In this document: positions 7,346-16,390 of the stretch, one piece after another
Numbering within the stretch: the stretch's first letter is position 1
Layout of the letters: each line of letters opens with the position of its first letter
Origin: Allopusillimonas ginsengisoli
GTDB taxonomy: Bacteria > Pseudomonadota > Gammaproteobacteria > Burkholderiales > Burkholderiaceae_B
Length of the DNA stretch: 61,977 nt
Reading direction: 5' to 3'
Assembly: GCA_005239165.1 (NCBI GenBank)
Contig: RAPG01000018.1
Span: 1 to 61,977, forward strand
Translations under genes and position numbers: made by a program
The notes under the pieces: model-generated
Databases searched by the model: none
What the model was told of the DNA's origin: nothing
The model's input: only the letters and a program-made list of their open reading frames with translations

Positions 7346-8305
7346 CTAAAGAATTGTAGGATAAGTTTGGGCTTGTATGCGTTGGACTTTTACATACTGC
7401 CAATAATCCTCAAGCAGCGCTGTGCAACGCGCCTGAAGAAAAAACTTTAATTGCGTGATCGTAGGTGTAAGCCGTGAGCGGTCTGCACAAATAAGATTGA
7501 GCGGTGAGGGTTCGCAATGCATGGGCGGGAAGATTTCAACCAGGCGGCCAGCGCGCAGATCCGGGATAAGGTCCAGACGCGATTTGTAAACAAGCCCTTC
7601 GCCTGCAACAGCCCACCGACGGACGACCTCCGCATCGTCGCTGATACGGTCGCCGGATACGGCTACGGTCTGGTTACCCTTCGGAAGCGTGAAGCACCAC
7701 CGCTCATGAAGTTGCTCGCTCCAGACGAAACGCAGGCAGTTGTGATGTCTAAGATCATCTACACCACTTGGCGTACCGGCACGTTCCAGATAAGAAGGTG
7801 CCGCGCATAGCGCGCGCCGGTTATTTTCGATGAGTGGCATGGCCACCAATGATGAGTCTGATAGTGCGCCGTAGCGCACGGCGGCATCCAGAGGATCTCG
7901 CGTCAATGCGGCAGCCCGGTCACTCATGCGCACGTGTAAGGACAATGCCGGATGCTGATGCTGGAACTCATCAAGCCATCCCAATAACAGGTTTCGTCCG
8001 AAGTCTGAAGGAACCGAGAGTCGAAGGCTTCCAGACAGAGTGCTTTGATCGCTGGCTACGGCGCGTTGGCCTTGCGAACGCGCTTCAAGCATTGTGCGCG
8101 CAAAGGGAAGATACCGCTCTCCCTCTGTTGATAACTGCATGCTTCGTGTTGATCGAACGAATAGCCGGGTGCTTAGCGCCTTCTCGAGCCGTTGCACAGC
8201 GGCACTCGCGAGGCCAGGGGCGATATTGAGCTGGCGAGCCGCCTCGGAAAAACTTCCCGCATCGACCGCCTGTACAAAGATATGGATGTCATCGAGTCGG
8301 ATCAT
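7346..8305 (-). CDS. LysR-family transcriptional regulator
   Basis: 319 residues. The N-terminal winged helix-turn-helix covers residues 1-60 (LDDIHIFVQAVDAGSFSEAA, then a QRLEKAL recognition region), followed by a LysR substrate-binding domain (about 90-295). It is divergently arranged with the oxidoreductase at 8405, with 99 bases between the starts, the classical arrangement for a LysR activator of the adjacent gene. The inducer is not predictable. The C-terminus (LLEDYWQYVKVQRIQAQ) is an extension beyond the usual domain. Confidence 0.9.
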   Translation of the reverse strand: MIRLDDIHIFVQAVDAGSFSEAARQLNIAPGLASAAVQRLEKALSTRLFVRSTRSMQLSTEGERYLPFARTMLEARSQGQRAVASDQSTLSGSLRLSVPSDFGRNLLLGWLDEFQHQHPALSLHVRMSDRAAALTRDPLDAAVRYGALSDSSLVAMPLIENNRRALCAAPSYLERAGTPSGVDDLRHHNCLRFVWSEQLHERWCFTLPKGNQTVAVSGDRISDDAEVVRRWAVAGEGLVYKSRLDLIPDLRAGRLVEIFPPMHCEPSPLNLICADRSRLTPTITQLKFFLQARCTALLEDYWQYVKVQRIQAQTYPTIL

Positions 8306-8404
8306 TTTCTTTAAAAAACGATAAGTGTTCCTGATATTAGCCCATGTTTCCGAAAGAAGAGGATAGACATAATGTAAGCCCTAGACCACATATCGAGCAT
8401 ATTT

Positions 8405-9418
8405 ATGAAAGCTGTTGGCTTTTACCAAAACCATCCGATTGACCATTCCGAGGCTCTACAGAACATTGAGATCACTACTCCTGAATTGCGCGACCATGAT
8501 CTTCTTGTAGAGGTGAAAGCAGTCTCCGTGAACCCAGCGGACACCAAAATTCGGGCTCATGGAGATGTACCAAACGGGGCCCCACGCATTTTGGGTTGGG
8601 ATGCCGCAGGAATTGTTCGGGCGACGGGGCCCTTGGCCACTCGTTTCAAGCCTGGCGACAAAGTTTGGTATGCGGGTGACATTACGCGACCAGGAAGTAA
8701 TAGTGAATTGCATGCTGTCGACGAGCGCATCGTGGGCCCGATGCCTCAGTCGCTGGACTTCGCGCAGGCAGCTTCTTTGCCGCTGACAGCAATCACTGCA
8801 TGGGAGATTATCTTCGACCGCCTGCGGATCCACGAGGCCGATCCCACCGAAAGTGCCGTTCTCTTGGTCACGGGCGCAGCAGGTGGCGTGGGGTCTATTC
8901 TTACTCAGCTAGCGCGCCGCTTGACCGGCATTACCATCATCGGAACTGCTTCACGGACGCAGACACGGGATTGGGTTCTGGCGCATGGTGCCCACCACGT
9001 TATCAATCATCGCGAGCCCTGGGCGCCGCAGTTATTGGAACTGGGCATCAAGGAGGTCGATTTTGTTTCGGGGCTTAATGAAAGCGCCAGTTACGTACCT
9101 CAGATCGCAGCGGTCATGCGACCGGAGGGTAAATTCGCGCTGATCGACGATCCGAAAGATCTCGATATCGGACCATTCAAAACCAAGTCAATTTCAATTC
9201 ATTGGGAGCTGATGTACACGCGCCCGATATTCACTACGCGCACCCTTTCCCGGCAGCATGCGTTGCTACGCCGCATGGCCGAGCTGGTAGACAGGGGTGA
9301 CGTCGTGCACACGCTAACCCGCCGTATTGATGGCCTGAATGCCGCTAGCCTCGTGCAGGCCCACGCGCTGGTAGAGGCGGGCAACATGATCGGTAAAGTC
9401 GTCGTTGCCGCTCAATAA
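8405..9418 (+). CDS. MDR-family zinc-type alcohol dehydrogenase / quinone oxidoreductase
   Basis: 337 residues. The GroES-like domain starts MKAVGFYQNHPI and contains NPADTKIR and GWDAAGIV. The Rossmann domain has the NADP-binding TGAAGGVG at 146-153. There are no catalytic zinc cysteines, as in the quinone-reductase/zeta-crystallin branch of medium-chain dehydrogenases. It probably reduces quinones or enones with NADPH. It is controlled by the divergent LysR protein, and the GlcG-like gene follows 22 bases after its stop, suggesting a two-gene operon. Confidence 0.88.
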   Translation: MKAVGFYQNHPIDHSEALQNIEITTPELRDHDLLVEVKAVSVNPADTKIRAHGDVPNGAPRILGWDAAGIVRATGPLATRFKPGDKVWYAGDITRPGSNSELHAVDERIVGPMPQSLDFAQAASLPLTAITAWEIIFDRLRIHEADPTESAVLLVTGAAGGVGSILTQLARRLTGITIIGTASRTQTRDWVLAHGAHHVINHREPWAPQLLELGIKEVDFVSGLNESASYVPQIAAVMRPEGKFALIDDPKDLDIGPFKTKSISIHWELMYTRPIFTTRTLSRQHALLRRMAELVDRGDVVHTLTRRIDGLNAASLVQAHALVEAGNMIGKVVVAAQ

Positions 9419-9440
9419 TTTATCAACATCAGGAATAGTC

Positions 9441-9857
9441 ATGAATTCACACACTAATACCCTGAGCCTGAAACAGGCCTATGAACTGCTCGCACACGCC
9501 CGCCAGGCATGCTCTTTACGTGGGTTTGCCGCCACGATTGCTATTACCGATGCGGGGGGCCACTTGCGCGCCTTTGAGCGTGCCGACAGCGCCCCTTTTT
9601 TGACGGCTGAAGTTGCCATAAACAAAGCATGGACGGCAGCATCGTTTGGTTTGTCCACTTACCAGTGGAATCAGTACATGAGCGAGCCCATGGTGGCGCC
9701 GCTGGCTCAACATCCTCGGCTCATGGCTGTGGGCGGCGGTGTGCCCATTGTCTTCGATGGCAAACTTGAAGGTGGCCTTGGTATCTCAGGCGGCACATCG
9801 GCGCAGGATCATGAAGCGGCCGAAGATGCCTTACGGGCGTTTGGTATTCTGGCCTAA
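9441..9857 (+). CDS. GlcG/HbpS family protein
   Basis: 138 residues from the ATG at 9441, preceded by AGGAATAG. An in-frame upstream start at 9405 would overlap the previous gene and has no ribosome site. The domain is complete: LKQAYELLAHARQ, AITDAGGHLRAFERAD, AINKAWTAASF, GGGVPIVFDGKLEGGLGISGG. GlcG/HbpS proteins bind haem or small ligands, and their enzymatic role is poorly defined; they often accompany oxidoreductases. No signal peptide, so cytoplasmic. Confidence 0.85.
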   Translation: MNSHTNTLSLKQAYELLAHARQACSLRGFAATIAITDAGGHLRAFERADSAPFLTAEVAINKAWTAASFGLSTYQWNQYMSEPMVAPLAQHPRLMAVGGGVPIVFDGKLEGGLGISGGTSAQDHEAAEDALRAFGILA

Positions 9858-9987
9858 ACCGGTTTCCGAGTTCGAGTAAGCGCAACAAATACCCTTGGGT
9901 CGCAAGAGTCCATATATAAGTGCGAAAAGCCCAGCTGCAATATTCGAGTCGCTTGTCTGGCTAGCATTTAAAACGGCCGCAGATAAG

Positions 9988-10725
9988 TTAACCCTGCGCG
10001 GTCGGACGAATGACGATTTCGCCAATATCAACGTTCGCGGGTTGCTCGATTGCAAATCCAATAGCTCGGGCGATCGCTTCAGGTGGAATCGCCATGCCTG
10101 CCATTCCGGATTGGGTCCGGTCACGCGAAGCTGGGTCGGTCATTGATGATGCCAGTTCGGTGCTCACAATGCCTGGAGAGATGACGGTCACACGCAGGTT
10201 TGCTCCCGCTTCCTGCCGCAGACCTTCGGAGATTGCTCTGACGGCGTTTTTGGAGCCAGCATAAACCGCCATTGTCGGCAGAATCTTGATGCCGGCGGTA
10301 GACAATATATTGACGAAATGCCCACAGCCTTGTCGACGAAACACGGGAAGAGCGGCTGCGATACCATAAAGAACGCCCTTCACATTCACGTCAATCATCT
10401 GCTCCCAATCTTTCACTCTTATATCGTCAAGTAAGGATATAGGTGCGATCCCCGCATTGCCGATCAGTACATCAAGCTTGCCATGTCTTTCGATGGCGGC
10501 TGAAACGAGCGCGGCAAGGTCTTCACGTCGTTGGACGTCGGTGATCCTGTACGAGGCTTCGCCATTTCTTGACGTGATCCGCTCGCACAACGCCTGCAAC
10601 CGATCAGCACGGCGTGCACCAAGCACGAGTTTTGCTCCGCGCTCGGCCAGATGGATTGCGGTCGCTTCGCCAATGCCACTGCTCGCACCTGTTATGACTA
10701 TTACTTTTTCTTTAATTCCTGACAT
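9988..10725 (-). CDS. Short-chain dehydrogenase/reductase (SDR)
   Basis: 245 residues from ATG 10725 (MSGIKEKVIVITGASSGIG). The longer frame up to 10884 lacks SDR homology at its start and would run into the AraC gene. The classical TGxxxGxG is at residues 12-19, NAG at about 88-90, and the catalytic YAGSK (Y-x-x-x-K). It uses NAD(P)(H) on an alcohol or ketone; substrate unknown. Divergent from the AraC regulator at 10787, with 61 bases between starts, so probably its target. Confidence 0.9.
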   Translation of the reverse strand: MSGIKEKVIVITGASSGIGEATAIHLAERGAKLVLGARRADRLQALCERITSRNGEASYRITDVQRREDLAALVSAAIERHGKLDVLIGNAGIAPISLLDDIRVKDWEQMIDVNVKGVLYGIAAALPVFRRQGCGHFVNILSTAGIKILPTMAVYAGSKNAVRAISEGLRQEAGANLRVTVISPGIVSTELASSMTDPASRDRTQSGMAGMAIPPEAIARAIGFAIEQPANVDIGEIVIRPTAQG

Positions 10726-10786
10726 TGGGGGTTTCCTTACGCCGCATTTCGGTAGTAAATTTTTGCACGGCGAAGTTGGATGATCT

Positions 10787-11734
10787 ATGCTTGAATATCC
10801 ATATAATCGGCGAGATCGGATAATTTCTTTGGACCCACTGTCGCAAGTCTTTTCGCTTCTCCATATCCGCACGGCGCGATGCACCCGCTTCGAGGCCGGC
10901 GGAAAGTGGGCGTATCATTTTCCGGCCAAGCCCGCCCTCAAGTTTGCCGCTGTCTTGCGCGGAGAATGCTGGATCGATTTCGCCGATGGCGCGCGGCATC
11001 GACTTGCTGCCGGCGACACGTTCCTGCTCGCCAATGCGCCCGGCTATGTGCTGGCTAACGACGACTCGGTATCGCCTGAAGACGGGATCGCACTATTCGA
11101 CTGGGATCATTCGGATGTTGCATCTCACAATGGAGCCGATACCGCCATACTGGCAGGCAGCTTTGCATTCGACATGTCCGACGCACGCCTGTTGCTCGAC
11201 TCGCTTCCCATGTTCGTCCTGATACCCGCGAGCAGCTCGTCATCGACAGTTCTGCGTGAGACGCTAGAAATCCTTGATGCTGAAATCCGAAGCACCCGGA
11301 TAGGGGCATCGCTGGTAACAAGCAGGCTGGCAGACATTCTTTTGGTTCAGGCTCTGCGCTCTTATCTTGATGACAATGGCAGTGATAGTATCGGCTGGCT
11401 CGGGGCTCTTACTGATCCAGGAATAGGCAAGGCGATCAACCTGATGCATGAAGATGTAGCCCACCCCTGGACGGTTGACGAGCTGGCCCAAGCCGTTGCG
11501 ATATCTCGCTCTGGGTTTTCCAGGCGCTTTAAGTCACTGGTCGGGCTCGCGCCGATTGATTATCTGCTGCACTGGCGTATGCGACTTGCCCGCAATTATC
11601 TTCGCCGGGACGAAACCGTTTCGAGCATAGCGGCCCGCCTCGGATACGCATCTGAAAGCGCCTTCGGGAACGCCTTCAAACGCATCTATGGTCGGGCGCC
11701 CAGGCGATATTGGAATGAGCAGAAGGACGAATGA
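10787..11734 (+). CDS. AraC-family transcriptional regulator with cupin sensor
   Basis: 315 residues. The N-terminal cupin_6-like sensor (about 15-200) includes GGKWAYHFPAKPALKFAAVLRG and DGARHRLAAGDTFLL. The C-terminal double helix-turn-helix (about 210-310) includes WTVDELAQAVAISRSGFSRRF and the second HTH with SIAARLGYASESAFGNAFKR. The type is common next to SDR genes for oxidised-metabolite responses. It reads away from the SDR gene and probably regulates it. Confidence 0.9.
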   Translation: MLEYPYNRRDRIISLDPLSQVFSLLHIRTARCTRFEAGGKWAYHFPAKPALKFAAVLRGECWIDFADGARHRLAAGDTFLLANAPGYVLANDDSVSPEDGIALFDWDHSDVASHNGADTAILAGSFAFDMSDARLLLDSLPMFVLIPASSSSSTVLRETLEILDAEIRSTRIGASLVTSRLADILLVQALRSYLDDNGSDSIGWLGALTDPGIGKAINLMHEDVAHPWTVDELAQAVAISRSGFSRRFKSLVGLAPIDYLLHWRMRLARNYLRRDETVSSIAARLGYASESAFGNAFKRIYGRAPRRYWNEQKDE

Positions 11735-12179
11735 TGGTCTGAAGGGCGATACGCATGTTGCTTCGATGATTGCTTCAAGCCGTTGTGCCGTTGCCGCGTT
11801 TGCCCCCAACTATCGCGTCTGCGCGCCTGCCCGGCATTCGACCGTTTTCATATCGGCGTGCTGAAGTGAATAGATACTTCTTTGCCGTTCCAAGTTTGCA
11901 AAATATAGCGAACATACCGCATAAGATATCCATTGTTTTTTGCAGATTCTCACAACAAAAATTAACGAGGCACATGTCTTATGGAGCCGTAATCAGGTGC
12001 CTACGGGTGCTATAAGTCGCTATGCTTCATGGCGCAGGCGCTTTCCTATCGAGGCATTCCTGTATCCGCGCTGCGATGTGCTGCGGCTTTTCCGGATATG
12101 CTTCGACCGGAGCATACTTGCGATACACCGTCTCGGGACCTCGTGAACTTACGTAAAAAAGGCAATGCGGGGCGGTCTG
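11735..12179. other. Non-coding or degraded stretch
   Basis: No convincing gene. Short open frames on both strands have no recognisable motifs, and those near 11940-12160 overlap each other in different frames, as expected for decayed coding sequence. It continues into the MaoC remnant at 12180-12474 and may hold the rest of that gene in an unrecognisable state. Confidence 0.4.
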
Positions 12180-12474
12180 CCCTGCAGCAGCGCCGTTCAT
12201 TTGCGCGATTTACACGGTCTGCTGACTTTATCGCTTCTCACACCTTGGTACCATGAGCTGTTCGCTTTCCTCGGGCGTAAGCCGGCACTCAACTACGGCT
12301 TCGATAAAGTACGGTTCATCGCGACGGTACCGAGCGGTCCGGCGCTGTTAGATAGTTTCAGGCTCGCTCGCGTTGACGAGTTGGGCGCCGATGAATCTCG
12401 CGGTACGTGAACGTGGACGTGTACGTCCGCAGGGCGTCGAGCGGACAGGGATAGTCGCAGAGTGGCTCATGTAG
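12180..12474 (+). pseudogene. MaoC-like acyl-CoA dehydratase remnant
   Basis: One frame gives HGLLTLSLLTPWYHE and then ALNYGFDKVRFIATVPSG, matching the characteristic MaoC hydratase motifs HGFLTLSLL and (I)NYG-NKVRFP-PVP-G. After VDVYV near 12420 a frame change restores the typical C-terminus (VERTGIVAEWLM, stop 12472-12474). The N-terminal half, including the hydratase catalytic region, is missing or scrambled. The remnant lies just upstream of an enoyl-CoA hydratase gene, a common pairing. Confidence 0.6.
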
Positions 12475-12505
12475 CTGTGTTATTGATATTAAGCTAGGAG
12501 ATAGT

Positions 12506-13303
12506 ATGTCTGTACTTGAAGTTTCCCGTGTTGGCAGTTGTGCTGTGTTGACAATGAATCGTCCGGCCGCGCGCAACGCACTAGACGTCGAACTGCGCAA
12601 TGCCTTTGCTGCGGCGTTGCCAGCCATTCGTGATGATGAAACCGTTCGCGCAGTGATCCTGACGGGTGCTGGCGGGCATTTTTGTGCTGGCGGTGATCTT
12701 CGTGCCATGGCTGCAAAGCAGGGCGATGGCGATGTGTTCGCGGGGCGCAATCGCATTATCGCTCTGCAGCGCTGGTTTGATGATCTGGTGGATATGGAGA
12801 AGCCGGTCATCGCCGCTGTGGATGGGGTGGCCTACGGCGCGGGCCTGTCGCTGGCGCTCGCCGCAGACTTTGTTCTGGCTTCGCCGCGTGCTACGTTCTG
12901 TGCGGTTTTTGCCCGCGTCGGCTATGTGCCGGATATGGGCGGCATGTATCTGCTGCCCCGTGCCGTGGGCTTGGCACGCGCCAAGGCGCTTGTCTTCACT
13001 GCGCGTGCGGTCGATGCGCAAGAAGCACTCGACATCGGCATCGCCCATCAGCTGGTTGAAGATATGCCCGTACTTGACGCCGCTATGGAGATGGCAGCCC
13101 GGTTTGAGCACGCGCCCGCCGGCGCACTTGGCATCGTCAAGTCGGTCATGAATCACGCGTTTGAGTCTGACCGTCGCACTGTCTATATGCAAGAAGCAAT
13201 GGCGCAGTCGCTGTGCCGCGAAAGCGCTTTTCACCAGGAAGCTACGCGCCGGTTTCTCGATAAAGAGCCTGCGCTTTACCAATGGCCGCAGGATTCAAAA
13301 TGA
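12506..13303 (+). CDS. Enoyl-CoA hydratase/isomerase family protein
   Basis: 265 residues of the crotonase fold, with a GGAGATAGT ribosome site before ATG 12506. The oxyanion-hole segments are clear: AARNALDVELRNAF, GGHFCAGGDLRAMAA (about 60-75), and GVAYGAGLSLALAADFVLA (about 106-125). The region VGYVPDMGGMYLLPRAVG has Asp where many hydratases carry the second catalytic Glu, so it may be an isomerase or a hydratase of a CoA ester of unknown acid. No cotranscribed intact partner: a MaoC remnant precedes it and an SDR remnant follows it. Confidence 0.88.
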   Translation: MSVLEVSRVGSCAVLTMNRPAARNALDVELRNAFAAALPAIRDDETVRAVILTGAGGHFCAGGDLRAMAAKQGDGDVFAGRNRIIALQRWFDDLVDMEKPVIAAVDGVAYGAGLSLALAADFVLASPRATFCAVFARVGYVPDMGGMYLLPRAVGLARAKALVFTARAVDAQEALDIGIAHQLVEDMPVLDAAMEMAARFEHAPAGALGIVKSVMNHAFESDRRTVYMQEAMAQSLCRESAFHQEATRRFLDKEPALYQWPQDSK

Positions 13304-13439
13304 CTTAATACTTGCATTACGGTGTGGCCCCGTCGCATCAGCAGAAGCGCTTCGCCCATCTGGCGGACGGGCGCTTCATGCGCGCGAACCACGTTAACTT
13401 TGGATGAGTACCTCGTATCACGCTTTGCTTGGTGTGCGA

Positions 13440-13695
13440 TCTGTTTTCGGCGCGTGAATGTGCAAAATACGGCGTCGGCGTAAATACAGTGGGCTTGATT
13501 GTAGTGGGGACGCCGACGACTGAAACTATACGCGGCGAAAAGTATAGCCAAACCTACCTGAGCCAGATCTCATTGGGCCGTTGGGGAGGGGCTGGCGAGG
13601 TGGTCCGACCCATCTGTTTCTTGCTCCCGGAGGATGCCTCTTACATGACTGCGCAGCACCTCTCGGTCAATGGTGTTTACACCATCGGGATCTAA
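13440..13695 (+). pseudogene. 3' remnant of an SDR gene
   Basis: The frame ending at 13695 reads GVNTVGLIVVGTPTTETIRG, then YLSQISLGRWGGAGEVVRPICF, then the typical SDR ending LSVNGVYTIG. These match the last 80 residues of FabG-like SDRs (VNTVSPGxVDTP ... PLGRWGxPEEVA ... TGQxLxVNGG). The Rossmann half and the catalytic Tyr/Lys are absent, so the product cannot be active. Confidence 0.6.
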
Positions 13696-13954
13696 TCAAG
13701 GTTGCTTTGAGTGGCAATCATAGTTTTGCCAAATCGTCTTTGTTTGTGCAATCCAGTCGGTTGTGACATACAGCTGCAACCTTTAGCGGATGCGGTACTA
13801 GCCGATCCCCAAACATGATGTCCTGTTGCTGATAAGACGCCTGTCACAACGCTGCGCCCCGACACTGGCAAGAAAGCGCATTGTGCCGGTGTTCTGTAAG
13901 AAAATACATTGAGCACGACGCTCAGCCGTATCATGCACTGTGCGCTGGACTCTC

Positions 13955-14959
13955 CTAAAAGTGTATTACCGTGCGACCTGTTGTCTTGCCTTCAAGGTGT
14001 CGCTGACTGTATTCCATAAGGTCATGAATTCCGATGGTGCGAACATGCTGCTCTAACAATGAAAAATCAGGGCGCCAGCTTGTTGCCAGGTTATTCCACA
14101 ATCGTGCACGCACCGGCCACGAACTATTCGCCATCACACCGAACATGGTAATTTCGCGCAGAATAAACGGAAGAATGTTGGTCTCGAAATTATTTCCTGA
14201 CGCATTGCCTACTGAAGCCAGCGCACCCCCGTCCTGTAATGAGCGCAACAGCCAGGAAAGCGTTGGGCCTGAAATATTGTCTATCGCTGCAGCAAAACGC
14301 GGTTGCTCTAGCAGACGAGTCTGCTCCAAAATGGCGTTGGCATCAATCACTTCTGCTGCCCCCAGTGCTGTCAGCTTGGGCGAATCTTGCACTCGTCTGG
14401 TGAGTGCGGCTACTTGATACCCAGCACGGGAAAGCACCAACATGGCAAGCGTACCAACGGCACCGCTTGCACCACTCAATGCAATGAGGCCTGATTCTGG
14501 AGTAATTCCACGTTGTTGGAATTGATCAAGAACTAAAGCTGCGGTGTATCCAGGCATCCCGATCATCGCAGCCTGCCAAGGAGACAGCGTCTCTGGCAGC
14601 GGCATGATGTGCGCAGCAGGAACACGCGAATATTCTGAAAAGCCTCCATCGAACGCTATGCCAGTCTGAAATCCGTGCACCATGACGGCTTGTCCTGGCA
14701 CAAAAGCATCTGTCGAAGATTGCACTACCTCTCCAACCAGTTCTACGCCAGCTATACGAGGATAACTGGTAATTACTTTAGCCTTGCCTTGAATGGCTAA
14801 GCAGTCTTTGTAGTTCACGCCTGCAAATTTATTGCGGATCACCACGTCGCCGGCAGATAGCTCGTCACAGGTCATGGTAACGAGCTTGGACACGACCTGC
14901 TTGTTCACGTAATCTGTGCGCAAGGCCGTAAACGTCTCAGGCAAAACTGTTGCAATCAT
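13955..14959 (-). CDS. AcuI/YhdH-like acrylyl-CoA reductase (MDR family)
   Basis: 334 residues from ATG 14959, with AGGAG 5-10 bases upstream; a TTG further upstream has none. Motifs are VNYKDCLAIQGKAKV (about 50-65), YPRIAGVELVG, GMPGYTAALVLDQ and the NADPH-binding SGASGAVGTLA. YhdH/AcuI enzymes reduce acryloyl-CoA or related 2-enoyl-CoA with NADPH and protect cells against reactive enoyl-CoA. The gene follows the CoA-transferase at 15013-16224 by 53 bases in the same direction, so it may reduce the unsaturated CoA ester formed there. Confidence 0.85.
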   Translation of the reverse strand: MIATVLPETFTALRTDYVNKQVVSKLVTMTCDELSAGDVVIRNKFAGVNYKDCLAIQGKAKVITSYPRIAGVELVGEVVQSSTDAFVPGQAVMVHGFQTGIAFDGGFSEYSRVPAAHIMPLPETLSPWQAAMIGMPGYTAALVLDQFQQRGITPESGLIALSGASGAVGTLAMLVLSRAGYQVAALTRRVQDSPKLTALGAAEVIDANAILEQTRLLEQPRFAAAIDNISGPTLSWLLRSLQDGGALASVGNASGNNFETNILPFILREITMFGVMANSSWPVRARLWNNLATSWRPDFSLLEQHVRTIGIHDLMEYSQRHLEGKTTGRTVIHF

Positions 14960-15012
14960 ATCTACTCCTGTTAACAAATAGGCCAATTGGTGCGCTGACC
15001 ATACAGGTGAAA

Positions 15013-16224
15013 CTACATAGCTCCTGCCTGGTGTAGCTGGGAAATTTCATCGGGTGAAAACCCCATTTCGCCATAAACCTCTTGATTATGTTCACCAACA
15101 CCCGGCCCCGATCGTGGAAGGCTCATCGTGCGGCCGATCACCCGCGGCACAATGCACGGAGCAGGCACGCTGCCAAAGTCGGGATCCTCCAGCCGAATGA
15201 TTGATTCGCGGGCGGAGAAATGCGGATCCTTCACAATGTCCTCAATTGAATAGACTTTGCTGAAAGGCACTTCCTGAGCTTCCAATCGCTCGCAGATAGC
15301 GGCGTAGTCACACTGTTCGAACCAGTTGCGTAGCCCGGTATCGAGTTCGCTCATGTTGCGAACTCGCGCGGAGTTTGTACTGAACTTTTCGTGAGAGGCC
15401 CATTCTGGCTTTCCGATACAGATGCATAAGCGTTTGAAAGTCGGATTCGAGGAGGCAACCAAAGAAAAATACACACCATCTTGGCTGCAGTACATGTCCG
15501 ATGGTGCCGTATACCCTGCTGTATTACCTTGATGGGTACGCACTTGGTCGAGCTGTTCATATTCAATAGGCAATGGATCCATAAAGCGGAACAAGGCCTC
15601 TGTTGCCGACAGGTCGATTTCGGCGCCCATCTGCTCTGGACTGCGACGCAATCTCACAATTTCTGCAGTAATTGCGAATGCTGAAAACAGACCAGCAACT
15701 GCATCTCCCACCGGAAAGTTTGAGTGCAAAGGCGGCCCCCCCAATGGGCCAGTCAAATTTGTGAACCCGCTCATCGCTTCAAAAATTCGTGCGAAGCCTG
15801 GACGAGATTTGTAAGGGCCAGTCTGTCCAAAACCTGTAAGCCGCAGAATAATCAAGCGGGGGTTGGCCGCAAAGAGTGTGGCAGCATCAAGGCCCCATTT
15901 ATCCATGGTCCCAGTACGGAAGTTTTCTACCAGTACGTCGAACTTCGGTAACATGCGCAACAAGGCTTTGCGTCCTTCATCTTTACGCACGTCAAGCGTA
16001 ATACCCCGCTTTCCCCGATTTGCTGTTTTCCACCACAAGGGTTTGCCATCTTTGATGGGCTGCAGGCTTCGTAGCGCATCGCTACCATCGGGCAACTCGA
16101 GCTTGATTACATCCGCTCCATGGTCTGCGCACAGCGTGGCTCCGAACGGTGCGGCAACGACCGTTGCCATATCAAGAATCCGCACTCCGCTTAAGGATCC
16201 CGATGACGATGTACCTGCTGTCAT
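15013..16224 (-). CDS. CaiB/BaiF family CoA-transferase
   Basis: 403 residues, standard for family III CoA-transferases. N-terminal GVRILDMATVVAAPFGATLCADHGADVIKLE, then NRGKRGITLDVRK and LVENFRTGTMDKWGL. The catalytic Asp is expected in FPVGDAVAGLFSAFAI (about 170). These enzymes move CoA from a donor such as succinyl-CoA to a carboxylic acid. A CTCCTG complement supplies an AGGAG site for ATG 16224. It is divergent from the IclR regulator, with about 165 bases between starts, and is followed by the AcuI-like reductase. Confidence 0.9.
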   Translation of the reverse strand: MTAGTSSSGSLSGVRILDMATVVAAPFGATLCADHGADVIKLELPDGSDALRSLQPIKDGKPLWWKTANRGKRGITLDVRKDEGRKALLRMLPKFDVLVENFRTGTMDKWGLDAATLFAANPRLIILRLTGFGQTGPYKSRPGFARIFEAMSGFTNLTGPLGGPPLHSNFPVGDAVAGLFSAFAITAEIVRLRRSPEQMGAEIDLSATEALFRFMDPLPIEYEQLDQVRTHQGNTAGYTAPSDMYCSQDGVYFSLVASSNPTFKRLCICIGKPEWASHEKFSTNSARVRNMSELDTGLRNWFEQCDYAAICERLEAQEVPFSKVYSIEDIVKDPHFSARESIIRLEDPDFGSVPAPCIVPRVIGRTMSLPRSGPGVGEHNQEVYGEMGFSPDEISQLHQAGAM

Positions 16225-16390
16225 ATATAACTCCTGCGTGCTTGAACATTAATTCACAACACTCTATAGCCATGCATGGCTAATTCTCAAGCACTGTTCC
16301 GCAGAGCAAAACAGTGCATGGGAATAGGGTGCTATTTGTTGACACCATTAACCTCACTCACGATGATTGGACAAACTCAGGAGGCGTCTC

